Positions 51,937 to 60,148 of a stretch of 64,000 nt of DNA are shown here, in pieces. The DNA comes from Niallia taxi. Its GTDB lineage: Bacteria; Bacillota; Bacilli; Bacillales; Cytobacillaceae. A model generated the notes under the pieces. The model was not told the origin of the DNA. It worked only from the letters and a program-made list of their open reading frames with translations, and did no database searches. The position numbers and the translations under genes are program-made. The stretch spans positions 2,094,001 through 2,158,000 of the forward strand of contig NZ_CP102589.1 in NCBI RefSeq assembly GCF_032818155.1, read 5' to 3'. Within the stretch, counting starts at the first letter, position 1. Every line of letters starts with the position of its first letter.

Positions 51937-52941
51937 ATGTCCATACCTACTAGTATAAAAGATGTTATCGTATTTGCATTATTCCTATTTTTGATGTATT
52001 TATTTTTCTTCGGAGATGTTTCAGCCCTTCCGTTTATTGAGCAATTACTGTCAGAGGATGTTCAGTCTATTTTCATCGTTTTTCTTGCTATTTTTCTTGA
52101 GGCACTGCCTTTTCTTCTACTTGGAGCAATTGCTTCGTCTGTTATCAATATTTATGTATCAGAAGCAATGATTGCTAGAGTTATTCCGAAAAATCCAATC
52201 GCCGCTATTTTTGTTGGGGTTCTTGTTGCTGTTATCACGCCTGTGTGTGAATGTGCAATTATCCCTGTGGTCCGGAGGCTCATTCAAAAAGGGGTTCCTG
52301 TTCATGTCGGAGTCGTATTGCTGATGTGTGCACCGATTTTAAATTTTATTGTATTCGGCAGCACCTATTACGCATTCAGATTAAATATGCCGATTGTATA
52401 TGGTAGATTTATCATTTGTGTTTTGGCTGCTGTTATCGTCGGTTTTATCATGCATCATTACTTCTCCAAAAAAAACGTTTTAAAAATGCATAAAGAAGAT
52501 TTAGTCGGAAATGTTCCTATTAACGAAAATAAAGGTGATTCCAGGTGGAAAGGAATACTTCATCATACTAGCTTTGAATTTTTTGCAGTCGCTAAGTATT
52601 TCATTATTGGCGCGCTATTTGCCGCAATTGCGCAAGTCTATTTCCAGGATGTATTATATGGACTTGCAGGGGAGAATCCGTTTAAGGGAACGGCTGTTAT
52701 GATGGCTTTAGCTTATATTCTGTCATTATGCTCAGAAGCAGATGCATTTGTGGCAGTATCTTTCGCAAAAACCTTCCAGCCAGAAGCAATTTTAGGCTTC
52801 CTTGTTTTTGGACCGATTCTGGATTTCAAAAACACGCTTGTTATGCTCGCATCCTTTCGATTTAAATTTGTACTTGTTTTTATTATGGTTGTCTCTGTGA
52901 TTGTCTTTACCTTGTCCATTCTCGCAGGGTATTTCCTATAA
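51937..52941 (+). CDS. ycgR: DUF318/ArsP-like permease (YcgR-like)
   Basis: The 334-residue membrane protein has eight to ten helices in two repeated halves. Landmarks are FLLLGAIASSVINIYV, TPVCECAIIPVVRRLIQKGVP (with paired Cys) and SLCSEADAFVAVSFAKT and FLVFGPILDFKN. It belongs to the UPF0718/ArsP-like permease superfamily. AAAGGAGAT precedes the ATG. It forms a pair with the YcgQ-like gene 78 bp downstream. The paired Cys and the metal GTPase before it suggest metal or metalloid transport (inference). Confidence 0.88.
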   Translation: MSIPTSIKDVIVFALFLFLMYLFFFGDVSALPFIEQLLSEDVQSIFIVFLAIFLEALPFLLLGAIASSVINIYVSEAMIARVIPKNPIAAIFVGVLVAVITPVCECAIIPVVRRLIQKGVPVHVGVVLLMCAPILNFIVFGSTYYAFRLNMPIVYGRFIICVLAAVIVGFIMHHYFSKKNVLKMHKEDLVGNVPINENKGDSRWKGILHHTSFEFFAVAKYFIIGALFAAIAQVYFQDVLYGLAGENPFKGTAVMMALAYILSLCSEADAFVAVSFAKTFQPEAILGFLVFGPILDFKNTLVMLASFRFKFVLVFIMVVSVIVFTLSILAGYFL

Positions 52942-53018
52942 TTTCCTACTGAATATACTGCTGTGATAAAAGGGAGAAGCTAATGTTTAAGTAGACTGTC
53001 ATAAAGGAGGAAAGTTAA

Positions 53019-53807
53019 ATGAGGTTGCGGTGGAGTCCGTTGTGGCAGCTTTCGAATGAAATGCAAGGAATTATTATGATCGGTTTTAGTCTTTTGATTT
53101 TTAAGCTTTATGCGAAAAATATGATTACTGCCTTTGTTGCGCCAAAGATGGAGCCGTATTTGCTTATATCGATGGGAGCCTTGTTTTTGCTCGGTTTCTT
53201 TCGGCTGTTAAACAGCAATTTAAAAGGCGCTGATTGTGACTGTGATGTATGTGATGAAAATGTGCCCCCGTGGAAGCTTGCGCTAAACTATTGCTTCTTT
53301 TTAGCACCGCTTGTGTTGTTTTTTTCGATAAATGATTACTCTCTACATGATGAAGCGTTGTCCAAGTTAACTGCTCATGATGGCAATACAACAGAGCTTG
53401 CTAATAGTCCGCAAACAAAAGGGGAGGTACAAGCTGTCGTTAATGATAAAAAGCAAATAGAGGTAGGAGACGATAATTATTTCCAGGTAATGGACGTACT
53501 GAACAATAAGCTTGATGATGTGGAAGGAGCATCAATCGTCATTAAGGGGTTTATATATAGGGAGGACGGCTTCTCTGAAAACGAGGCAGTTATTGCTAGA
53601 TATGTAATGACACATTGCATTGTGGATTTATCTATTTACGGATATATGCTAAATGGGGACTTGCACGCTGCTAAAACAAATGGCTGGTATGAAATCAGAG
53701 GAACTGTTATTAAACAAGAAATGGATGGGCAAGTGATGCCGGCAATTAAAGTGGACAGCGTAAAGACAGCAGATCCTCCCAAAGACGAGTATTTATATAT
53801 GTTCTAG
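53019..53807 (+). CDS. ycgQ: TIGR03943 family protein (YcgQ-like)
   Basis: The 262-residue protein has two helical hairpins at the N-terminus (about 15-60 and 85-110) and an exposed loop DCDCDVCDEN rich in Cys and Asp, a probable metal-binding site. The C-terminal region (about 150-255) is an exported OB-like domain with VIKGFIYRE, VMTHCIVDLSIYGY and EIRGTVI. This combination is the YcgQ/TIGR03943 family, usually encoded next to the YcgR permease as here. AAAGGAGG precedes the ATG. Confidence 0.87.
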   Translation: MRLRWSPLWQLSNEMQGIIMIGFSLLIFKLYAKNMITAFVAPKMEPYLLISMGALFLLGFFRLLNSNLKGADCDCDVCDENVPPWKLALNYCFFLAPLVLFFSINDYSLHDEALSKLTAHDGNTTELANSPQTKGEVQAVVNDKKQIEVGDDNYFQVMDVLNNKLDDVEGASIVIKGFIYREDGFSENEAVIARYVMTHCIVDLSIYGYMLNGDLHAAKTNGWYEIRGTVIKQEMDGQVMPAIKVDSVKTADPPKDEYLYMF

Positions 53808-53864
53808 TCTAGCAATCTTGCAAATTCAATTTCTTTCTTATAAGATAATAGTAATTAAATATTT

Positions 53865-53952
53865 TTCCGGGAGCTTGTGGAATCAGGCTGAGAGGGTGGC
53901 TAGAGTCATCGACCGAATGAACCTGTTGGGTAATGCCAGCGTAGGGAGGTGT
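53865..53952 (+). promoter_or_regulatory. TPP riboswitch (THI box)
   Basis: The conserved TPP aptamer segments are present: CTGAGAGGGT (53888-53897), then ACCGAATGAACCTGTTGG and GTAATGCCAGCGTAGGGA. It lies upstream of thiMDE. A short intrinsic terminator (53966-53996) follows. Confidence 0.93.
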
Positions 53953-53965
53953 ACATATTATATCG

Positions 53966-53996
53966 ACACTTTGCTTAGGCGAAAGTGTTTTTTCTT
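53966..53996 (+). terminator. Riboswitch expression-platform terminator
   Basis: ACACTTTGC pairs with GCGAAAGTGT and a T-run follows. It sits directly after the TPP aptamer. Confidence 0.8.
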
Positions 53997-54000
53997 TTTT

Positions 54001-54078
54001 AAGCCTTGTTTGCTAAAAAACCTCCTTAAAGTTAGACGACTGTATGGGAGGATTTTTACTAAACATAGGCTTTTTTTA
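54001..54078 (+). terminator. Second, long terminator-like hairpin before thiM
   Basis: AAGCCTTGTTTGCTAAAAAA plus CCTCC pairs imperfectly with GGAGG and TTTTTACTAAACATAGGCTT, followed by seven Ts. It is separate from the riboswitch terminator just upstream. Confidence 0.7.
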
Positions 54079-54114
54079 TTGAATATTATCACAGTGGAAA
54101 GCAGGGACTTAAAC

Positions 54115-54942
54115 ATGACAAACGTAAATAATCGAAAAGATGTGGCAGGACTTCTGACGAGGATGAGGGAAAAAGCACCGCTCATCCACAATATCACAAA
54201 TGTTGTGGTTACGAATTTTACAGCAAATGGTTTGCTTGCAATCGGAGCATCACCTGTGATGGCTTATGCAAAAGAAGAGGTTGAAGAAATGGCGACAATA
54301 GCAGATGCTCTTGTATTAAATATCGGCACATTAACAGCTGATAATGTAGAAAGCATGATTATTGCAGGGAAAGCAGCAAATGCAGCCAACACACCTGTAA
54401 TCCTTGATCCAGTTGGTGCTGGCGCCACAAGCTTTCGCACAAAAAGTATTGAGCGCATCCTTAATAATGTGAAAATCAGTCTATTAAGGGGAAATGCTGC
54501 AGAAGTGGCGAATGTGGCAGGAATGGAAGCGGAAATCAAAGGAGTTGATTCTGTTTCTTCATTAGAAGATCATGCCGTCATCGCTGTTCATGCTGCCAAA
54601 AAAATTGGTGTGTCAGTGTGTATTACAGGGGAAAGAGACGTAGTGACAGACGGGCAGGAACTTTATTATGTTGGAAATGGCCATCCTATCATGACAAAGG
54701 TAACAGGAGCAGGCTGTCTATTGTCGTCGTGTTTAGCAGCATTTATTGCCGTGGAAGACGATGTTGTGCGTGCAAGCATTGCAGGCCTTGCGGCTTATGG
54801 CATTGCTGCTGAAAAAGCAGTTAACAGCAATCCGGCGATTGGGCCGGGAAGCTTTCAAGCTGCCTTCTTGGACGAGCTTAACAGCATAAGTGAAGAGGAT
54901 ATAAACCAGTATAAAAAAATCGAAGGATCTCAAGGTGAGTGA
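54115..54942 (+). CDS. thiM: Hydroxyethylthiazole kinase
   Basis: The 275-residue ribokinase-like enzyme phosphorylates 4-methyl-5-(2-hydroxyethyl)thiazole, a thiamine salvage step. Landmarks are PLIHNITNVVVTNFTANGLL near residue 23, ILDPVGAGATSFRT near 97, and KVTGAGCLLSSCLAAF (catalytic Cys) near 195. ATG 54115 is the start; a longer open frame to 53818 runs through the riboswitch and is not coding. thiD overlaps or abuts its end. Confidence 0.93.
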   Translation: MTNVNNRKDVAGLLTRMREKAPLIHNITNVVVTNFTANGLLAIGASPVMAYAKEEVEEMATIADALVLNIGTLTADNVESMIIAGKAANAANTPVILDPVGAGATSFRTKSIERILNNVKISLLRGNAAEVANVAGMEAEIKGVDSVSSLEDHAVIAVHAAKKIGVSVCITGERDVVTDGQELYYVGNGHPIMTKVTGAGCLLSSCLAAFIAVEDDVVRASIAGLAAYGIAAEKAVNSNPAIGPGSFQAAFLDELNSISEEDINQYKKIEGSQGE

Positions 54943-54943
54943 C

Positions 54944-55753
54944 ATGAAGCGCAATATAGCATTGACGATAGCAGGTTCTGACAGCGGTGGCGGTGCAGGA
55001 ATACAGGCAGATTTAAAGACATTTCAGGAGCTGGGTGTTTACGGTATGTCGGCAATTACAGCAGTGACTGCTCAAAATACGTTAGGAGTCGATGCAGTCT
55101 ATCCAATCCCGCTTGATGCGATTGAAAAACAAATTGATGCAGTCGCAACAGATATTGGCACAGATGCAGTTAAGACTGGGATGCTTTTTGATAGTAATAT
55201 TATTGAGCTTGTTGCTGCAAAAATAACTAAGTACAAATGGGATAATGTCGTAGTGGACCCTGTCATGATCGCAAAAGGTGGCGCAAGTCTGTTGCAAAGG
55301 GAAGCTATTGCTGCATTAAAACACCAACTTCTTCCATTAGCAACAGTCATTACGCCAAATATTCCAGAGGCTGAGGAGCTGACAGGCTTTTCTATCCATA
55401 CAATGGAGGAAAAAAAGGAAGCTGCAAGAACCCTGCATAGTCTTGGGGTAAAGCATGTTATTATGAAGGGTGGTCATGGAGAGGGCAATGATTTAGTAGA
55501 TTTGCTCTATGATGGAAATGCCTTTTTTACCCTTGAATCGAAAAGAATAAATACCAAAAACACGCACGGAACTGGCTGTACCTTTGCTGCTGCAATGGCA
55601 GCAGCATTAGCAAAAGGCATGTCTGTACATAAGTCATTTGAAATCGCCAAAAGATTTGTGTATTTGGCAATAAAGCATGATTTAAACATTGGCAAAGGTC
55701 ATGGACCGACAAATCATTGGGCATATGCAGATCACCGAACGTCAAAAGAATAA
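54944..55753 (+). CDS. thiD: Hydroxymethylpyrimidine/phosphomethylpyrimidine kinase
   Basis: The 269-residue ribokinase-family enzyme adds two phosphates to HMP. It shows LTIAGSDSGGGAGIQADLKT at the N-terminus, GMSAITAVTAQNT, VVDPVMIAKGGASLL near residue 105, and NTHGTGCTFAAAMAA near 205 with the catalytic Cys. ATG 54944 follows AAGGTGAG; GTG 54935 is a possible earlier start. It is coupled to thiM and followed by thiE. Confidence 0.93.
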   Translation: MKRNIALTIAGSDSGGGAGIQADLKTFQELGVYGMSAITAVTAQNTLGVDAVYPIPLDAIEKQIDAVATDIGTDAVKTGMLFDSNIIELVAAKITKYKWDNVVVDPVMIAKGGASLLQREAIAALKHQLLPLATVITPNIPEAEELTGFSIHTMEEKKEAARTLHSLGVKHVIMKGGHGEGNDLVDLLYDGNAFFTLESKRINTKNTHGTGCTFAAAMAAALAKGMSVHKSFEIAKRFVYLAIKHDLNIGKGHGPTNHWAYADHRTSKE

Positions 55754-55767
55754 GCGGGGGTAAGTCA

Positions 55768-56427
55768 ATGGAAAGATACTCAGCAGAAAAAATCAAACAA
55801 TTATTAAAGCTTTACTTTATTATGGGCAGCAATAACAGCAAGCTTTCACCTGAAGAAGTGCTGACACAAGCGTTAAAGGGCGGTATTACTATTTTTCAAT
55901 ACAGGGAAAAAGGGGAGAACGCTTTAAGCGGTAAAGAAAAAATGGAGCTTGGCAAAAGACTTCAGCAGCTTTGTAAGGAGTTCAGTGTTCCATTTATTGT
56001 AAATGATGATATTGATTTAGCTCTGGAGCTTGATGCAGATGGTGTTCATATCGGTCAGGACGATGAGACGGCGGAAGCAGTACGTGCAAAAATAGGAGCT
56101 AAAATACTTGGTGTTTCCGCTCACAGCCTTGAAGAGGTAGAAGTGGCAATCCGTGCCGGTGCTGATTATGTTGGAATTGGACCAATTTATCAAACAAATA
56201 CAAAAAAAGATGCGAAAGAGGTCAGAGGCACTGTTTTAATAACAGATGTTAGGAGACAAGGTGTTACTATTCCGATTGTGGGTATCGGGGGAATAACTGC
56301 AGCTAATGCAGCACCAGTATTTCAAGCTGGTGGAGATGGTGTTGCCGTTATTTCCGAAATCAGTGGAGCAGATCAGCCGTTTGCTAATACGCAAAGCCTT
56401 CTTGACGTTTTAAATAAAGAAGCTTAA
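55768..56427 (+). CDS. thiE: Thiamine-phosphate synthase
   Basis: The 219-residue TIM-barrel enzyme joins HMP-PP and thiazole phosphate. Landmarks are ILGVSAHSLEEVEVAIRAGA, YVGIGPIYQTNTKKDA, FIVNDDIDLALELDADGVHIG split near residue 77, and VGIGGITAANA near 170. ATG 55768 follows GCGGGGGTAAG; an open frame from 55717 overlaps thiD and lacks a ribosome site. It closes the salvage and synthesis set thiMDE. Confidence 0.93.
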   Translation: MERYSAEKIKQLLKLYFIMGSNNSKLSPEEVLTQALKGGITIFQYREKGENALSGKEKMELGKRLQQLCKEFSVPFIVNDDIDLALELDADGVHIGQDDETAEAVRAKIGAKILGVSAHSLEEVEVAIRAGADYVGIGPIYQTNTKKDAKEVRGTVLITDVRRQGVTIPIVGIGGITAANAAPVFQAGGDGVAVISEISGADQPFANTQSLLDVLNKEA

Positions 56428-56562
56428 AAAATATGGGTTTTCAGCAAAAAAATAAGGCAAACACCCAACCAATTAGCCCGATTGAGCATATGATGATTTT
56501 GTAAAAGGCAGCAAAGCTAAAGAAATAGCTGCTAAAACGAAAATCAGAAAGGGAGATGTTCT

Positions 56563-56697
56563 ATGTACGGTTACGGATATGGTCATGGTGGATATGGATA
56601 CGGCGGCGGATGTGGCGGCGGATATGGTGGCGGCTTCGCATTGATCGTTGTATTGTTCATACTATTAATAATTGTTGGAGCAACATTTATTTGCTAA
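56563..56697 (+). CDS. YjcZ-family sporulation peptide
   Basis: The 44-residue peptide is Gly/Tyr-rich followed by one hydrophobic helix: [20 protein letters not shown], then [20 protein letters not shown] and TFIC. This is the YjcZ family of small sporulation-associated membrane peptides found in Bacillaceae. AAGGGAGAT precedes the ATG. It is too short to be found by usual length cut-offs. A terminator follows. Confidence 0.88.
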   Translation: MYGYGYGHGGYGYGGGCGGGYGGGFALIVVLFILLIIVGATFIC

Positions 56698-56705
56698 TAA
56701 AAATA

Positions 56706-56742
56706 AGAAAAAGCTGGCCGAAACTTGGTCAGCTTTTTTTCA
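56706..56742 (+). terminator. Terminator after the YjcZ peptide
   Basis: AAAAGCTGGCC pairs with TGGTCAGCTTTT, followed by a T-run. Confidence 0.8.
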
Positions 56743-56926
56743 TGTAAGATTTGTTAACGTTTACTAAGTTTTTGTCGGCCGAACTTGTTGTCTTATATTA
56801 AAATAAAAAACATTTGAATAAGAAATCAGCTACATACATATTGTTAGTAAATCGCTATTTATAAAGGAAAATAGCGGGTGATTACAAATAATTTAAGTTT
56901 TTTGAAAATTAAATTTATAAATCATA

Positions 56927-56954
56927 TTGACAGAATTTTTAATATAGGTAAAAT
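56927..56954 (+). promoter_or_regulatory. Promoter of the second amt operon
   Basis: TTGACA (56927-56932), a 16-bp spacer and TAAAAT (56949-56954). The rest of the 56743-57025 gap contains only this control region. Confidence 0.65.
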
Positions 56955-56967
56955 AAGGTTTATCAAG

Positions 56968-56984
56968 TGTTAGATTATATGACA
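56968..56984 (+). promoter_or_regulatory. GlnR/TnrA box
   Basis: TGTTAGATTATATGACA fits the consensus TGTNANAWWWTMTNACA at every position. It lies about 14 bp downstream of the -10, a repressing position, so GlnR-type repression in nitrogen excess is expected. Confidence 0.75.
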
Positions 56985-57025
56985 CTTAGTGTTAGTAATA
57001 CTACACAAAAGGGGGAAATGGCTAA

Positions 57026-58291
57026 ATGGATAACTTAGAGTTTTTAATGAACAGCTTGTGGACGATGATTGGTGCAATTTTAGTTATTTTTATGCTTGGC
57101 GGATTTATCTTATTGGAAGCAGGGTCCACAAGAATGAAAAACGCTGGTCACATTGCTGGTAAAACAATTTTTACATTTGGAATTTCATCACTCGTTTTCT
57201 GGGCGGTCGGCTATGGCTTTATTTTTGGGGGAGATGCTAACTTCTTCGTTGGTATGTCAGATTTCTTCTATTCAGGTGCTCAAATTGCAGATGCGTCAGT
57301 ACAAACAACTGTATTTTTCGTATTCCAGCTCGCGTTTGCAGGTATTTCGTTAACAATTGCACTTGGTGGGTTTGCAGAAAGAGCTAAGCTATCAGTTTAC
57401 TTGATTTTCTCTGTTCTGTTCTCTGCGATCGTCTATCCGGTAATTGCCCATTGGATCTGGGGCGGCGGTTGGCTTGCTGAGCATGGAAAGCAGGATTTCG
57501 CAGGATCAACGGTTGTGCATTTAACAGGTGCGATGGCAGCATTTGCTGCAACAATTTTACTTAAACCTCGTATCGGAAAATACAATGCAGATGGATCTGC
57601 TAATCCAATCTTTGGTCATAACCAAGTGTATACAGCATTGAGTGTCCTTATTCTTTGGGTCGGCTGGTTTGGATTCAACGCAGGAAGCACAGTTTCTGTT
57701 GCAGATGGATTCTTCGGCTTCGTTGCCTTAAACACTAACTTAGCTGCAGCTGCAGGTGCGGTTTCTGCCCTATTAATCTCGTGGGTTGTTCTAGGTAAAT
57801 CAGATATTACTACAATGCTAAACGGGGCATTAGCTGGGCTTGTTGCTATTACAGCATCCTGCGCATTCGTTGATACATGGGGAGCAGTTGTAATCGGATT
57901 AGTTGCTGGGATTCTTGTATTCTACAGTGTTCGCTTCTTTGAAAACAGAAAAATTGATGACCCGATTTTCGCTTTGTCTGTTCATGGTACTGCAGGTGTT
58001 TGGGGAACATTATCTAACGGCTTGTTCGCAACAAAAGAATTGGCTACTGTTGGTCAGCCAGGTCTATTCTACGGCGGAGGATTCCACCAGTTGGGAGTTC
58101 AGGCGTTAGGTGTTGTAACATGTGCATTGTTCGCATTCGTTGTCAGCTTCGTTATCCTTTATGTCATCAAAAAGGTAAGCGGTCTTCGCGTGACAGAGGA
58201 AGAAGAAATTATGGGTCTTGACATCAGTGAGCATGGAACATACGGATATCCAGAGGTGTTCTTGCCAAAGGATGAAACAAAAAGCATGTAA
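57026..58291 (+). CDS. amt: Ammonium transporter (Amt), second copy
   Basis: The 421-residue Amt channel lacks the signal segment of the first copy; it starts MDNLEFLMNSLWTMIGAILV. Pore landmarks are the twin His in AHWIWGGGWLAEHG and SVHGTAGVWGT, and FQLAFAGISLTIALGG near residue 108. The C-terminal RVTEEEEIMGLDISEHGTYG is the regulatory tail. The gene is preceded by a perfect GlnR/TnrA box and AAAGGGGG. No glnK follows; instead a GlnD-like DUF294 protein gene does. Confidence 0.93.
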   Translation: MDNLEFLMNSLWTMIGAILVIFMLGGFILLEAGSTRMKNAGHIAGKTIFTFGISSLVFWAVGYGFIFGGDANFFVGMSDFFYSGAQIADASVQTTVFFVFQLAFAGISLTIALGGFAERAKLSVYLIFSVLFSAIVYPVIAHWIWGGGWLAEHGKQDFAGSTVVHLTGAMAAFAATILLKPRIGKYNADGSANPIFGHNQVYTALSVLILWVGWFGFNAGSTVSVADGFFGFVALNTNLAAAAGAVSALLISWVVLGKSDITTMLNGALAGLVAITASCAFVDTWGAVVIGLVAGILVFYSVRFFENRKIDDPIFALSVHGTAGVWGTLSNGLFATKELATVGQPGLFYGGGFHQLGVQALGVVTCALFAFVVSFVILYVIKKVSGLRVTEEEEIMGLDISEHGTYGYPEVFLPKDETKSM

Positions 58292-58307
58292 ACAAAGATG
58301 GTAATGG

Positions 58308-58337
58308 AAGCCTCACTTTTTATAAGTGAGGCTTCTG
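58308..58337 (+). terminator. Hairpin after the second amt
   Basis: AAGCCTCACTT pairs with AAGTGAGGCTT around TTTAT. The T-run is poor, so read-through into the DUF294 gene is possible. Confidence 0.55.
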
Positions 58338-58399
58338 CCTTCTAAAAAGAAGAATATGATAATATATAAATAACTATATATGTGCAAGGAAGTGCGTGA

Positions 58400-59383
58400 A
58401 TGTGCTCATATAATGGAAAATTATTAGAGTTAAAAACAGAAAAAGAAAACTTCGGTCAATTACAGGATTTTACAAATGAAACCTTAAACGACAAACACGA
58501 CTTTATTATGAAGCAAGTATTTTCTTTAGTATTTGATGAATTTAAACAAAAGCATGGCGACCCACCATGTGAGTTCGTCTGGTTCGTGACAGGAAGTGCT
58601 GGCAGAAAAGAGCAGGGAATTATAAGTGATCAAGATCATGGAGTAATTTTCAATAACGATGATCCTATCGTTCAAGAATACTTTCTTGCACTTGGGTCTG
58701 TTGTGAGTGATGGGTTGAACACAGTTGGTTATCCTTATTGTGAAGGTAATGTGATGAGCAGTAACCCAGTATGGTGCAAATCCTATATTGGCTGGAAAAA
58801 GCAAATAGAAAAATGGATGGAAAGAGAAAATTGGGAATCTATTCGTTATTTGCAGATTTTTTATGACAGCAGAGGCCTTATTGGCAATGAGGTGCTCGTT
58901 CATGAACTAAGAGATTTAATTCATGAATATCGCCACAAGCATCCATCTTTATTAACGCGTTTTTTGAATAATGTCATGCGCATAAAAAAAGGCGTTGGGA
59001 TTTTTGGTCAATTTTTTGTCGAGCGCACAGGCGCACATAGAGGCTCGCTTCATTTTAAAAACACGATGTACTTGCCTTATGTTAATTCTATAAGGCTCCT
59101 TTCTATAAAGGAAGGAATTACAGCAACATCTACTTTAGAAAGAATTGGGATGTTAAGGAAGCTGGGGAAATATGAAGCTTTGATGAAGGAATATGACAGC
59201 TCCTTCCGGCGTATCCTTTGTATTCGAATGTCTTCATTTAAGGATGCTGTTGATTATAGTGATGTTCACTTTCTGAATATTAATAAACTAACAAAAGATG
59301 AAAGAATGGAAGTAAAGCATTTGCTCAGAAAAGGCATAAAGCTGTACCAGCAAGTGAAAAGGCTAATTGAAAAAGGGTGTTAA
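58400..59383 (+). CDS. DUF294 GlnD-like nucleotidyltransferase
   Basis: The 327-residue protein carries the DUF294 nucleotidyltransferase domain. The catalytic motif FVTGSAGRKEQGIISDQDHGVIF is at about residues 62-84 (Gly-Ser and the Asp-x-Asp of the Pol-beta superfamily), followed by DUF294_C (RGSLHFKNTMYLPYVNSIRLL near 215). Unlike the proteobacterial version it has no CBS or cyclic-nucleotide sensor domain. The family resembles the uridylyltransferase domain of GlnD. The exonuclease gene follows immediately. AAGGAAGTG precedes the ATG. Confidence 0.82.
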   Translation: MCSYNGKLLELKTEKENFGQLQDFTNETLNDKHDFIMKQVFSLVFDEFKQKHGDPPCEFVWFVTGSAGRKEQGIISDQDHGVIFNNDDPIVQEYFLALGSVVSDGLNTVGYPYCEGNVMSSNPVWCKSYIGWKKQIEKWMERENWESIRYLQIFYDSRGLIGNEVLVHELRDLIHEYRHKHPSLLTRFLNNVMRIKKGVGIFGQFFVERTGAHRGSLHFKNTMYLPYVNSIRLLSIKEGITATSTLERIGMLRKLGKYEALMKEYDSSFRRILCIRMSSFKDAVDYSDVHFLNINKLTKDERMEVKHLLRKGIKLYQQVKRLIEKGC

Positions 59384-59384
59384 T

Positions 59385-60113
59385 GTGGGAGTAGAGTCTT
59401 TTTTTCAATATATGAGAGATTTATATGGCAAAATGAATGCGAATGTCCATAATCAAGGAACAGGATTAATGAACTCACAGCAGCTTGCATTTATGAGACA
59501 GCTGCAGAAGGATGTCAAGGTTGAGCTTGCATCACAGCTAACACTTGAGAATATGGAAACAGTGGTTTTTGATATTGAAACGACTGGTTTTTTTCCAGAT
59601 AAGGGAGATCAAATTATCTCAATAGGTGCTGTCAAGGTAAGGGGATGTGTAATTACTGATGAAGAATTTTACACATTGGTGCAACCTAATGGACCTATTT
59701 CAGAAGAAATCTCTGCGTTAACAGGAATATATAAAGAAGATACGGAACAGGCACCATTGTTATCTGAGGCACTTATTAACTTTTTTGAGTTTGCGAAAAA
59801 TGATACACTTGTTGCCCATCATTCCTCCCATGAAAAGAACTTTATGCAATCCGCCTGCTGGAAGCAATTCAAAACACCATTTAAGCATCGGATTGTTGAT
59901 ACTGCTTTTCTTTTCAAAATTGTCGAGCCGCAAAAATCAATCGTCAGCTTGGAGGATTGGTGCAGCTTAAACGATATACCTGCAGAAAATCGGCATCATG
60001 CTCTTGGCGATGCAAGGTTAACTGCTTTGCTTTGGACACGGTACTTAAAAAAAGCACAGGGGCTAGGCTGTGTTACTTTGCAGGATATTTATGAAAGGCT
60101 TGCAAGAAGATAA
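59385..60113 (+). CDS. DEDDh 3'-5' exonuclease (DnaQ/PolC epsilon-like)
   Basis: The roughly 242-residue exonuclease has an approximately 55-residue helical lead and then the DnaQ fold: Exo I VVFDIETTGFFPDKGD, Exo II LVAHHSSHEKNFMQ, and Exo III with HHALGDARLTALLW (the catalytic His and Asp). All four acidic residues are present. GTG 59385 directly follows the DUF294 stop, with AAGGGTG upstream; TTG 59367 would overlap it. DUF294-exonuclease pairs are conserved in many bacteria, usually next to a transporter. Confidence 0.85.
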   Translation: MGVESFFQYMRDLYGKMNANVHNQGTGLMNSQQLAFMRQLQKDVKVELASQLTLENMETVVFDIETTGFFPDKGDQIISIGAVKVRGCVITDEEFYTLVQPNGPISEEISALTGIYKEDTEQAPLLSEALINFFEFAKNDTLVAHHSSHEKNFMQSACWKQFKTPFKHRIVDTAFLFKIVEPQKSIVSLEDWCSLNDIPAENRHHALGDARLTALLWTRYLKKAQGLGCVTLQDIYERLARR

Positions 60114-60148
60114 GCAGACAAACTAATTTTAGAAAAGAGTTGGAAGCA

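Noticed and set aside
53818..54114. N-terminal extension of ThiM
   Set aside because: The open frame crosses the TPP riboswitch and two terminators, and ThiM homologues start at the position of ATG 54115.
56428..56562. Possible small minus-strand frame between thiE and the YjcZ gene
   Set aside because: About 21 codons, no ribosome site and no recognisable sequence; more likely leader DNA of the sporulation gene.
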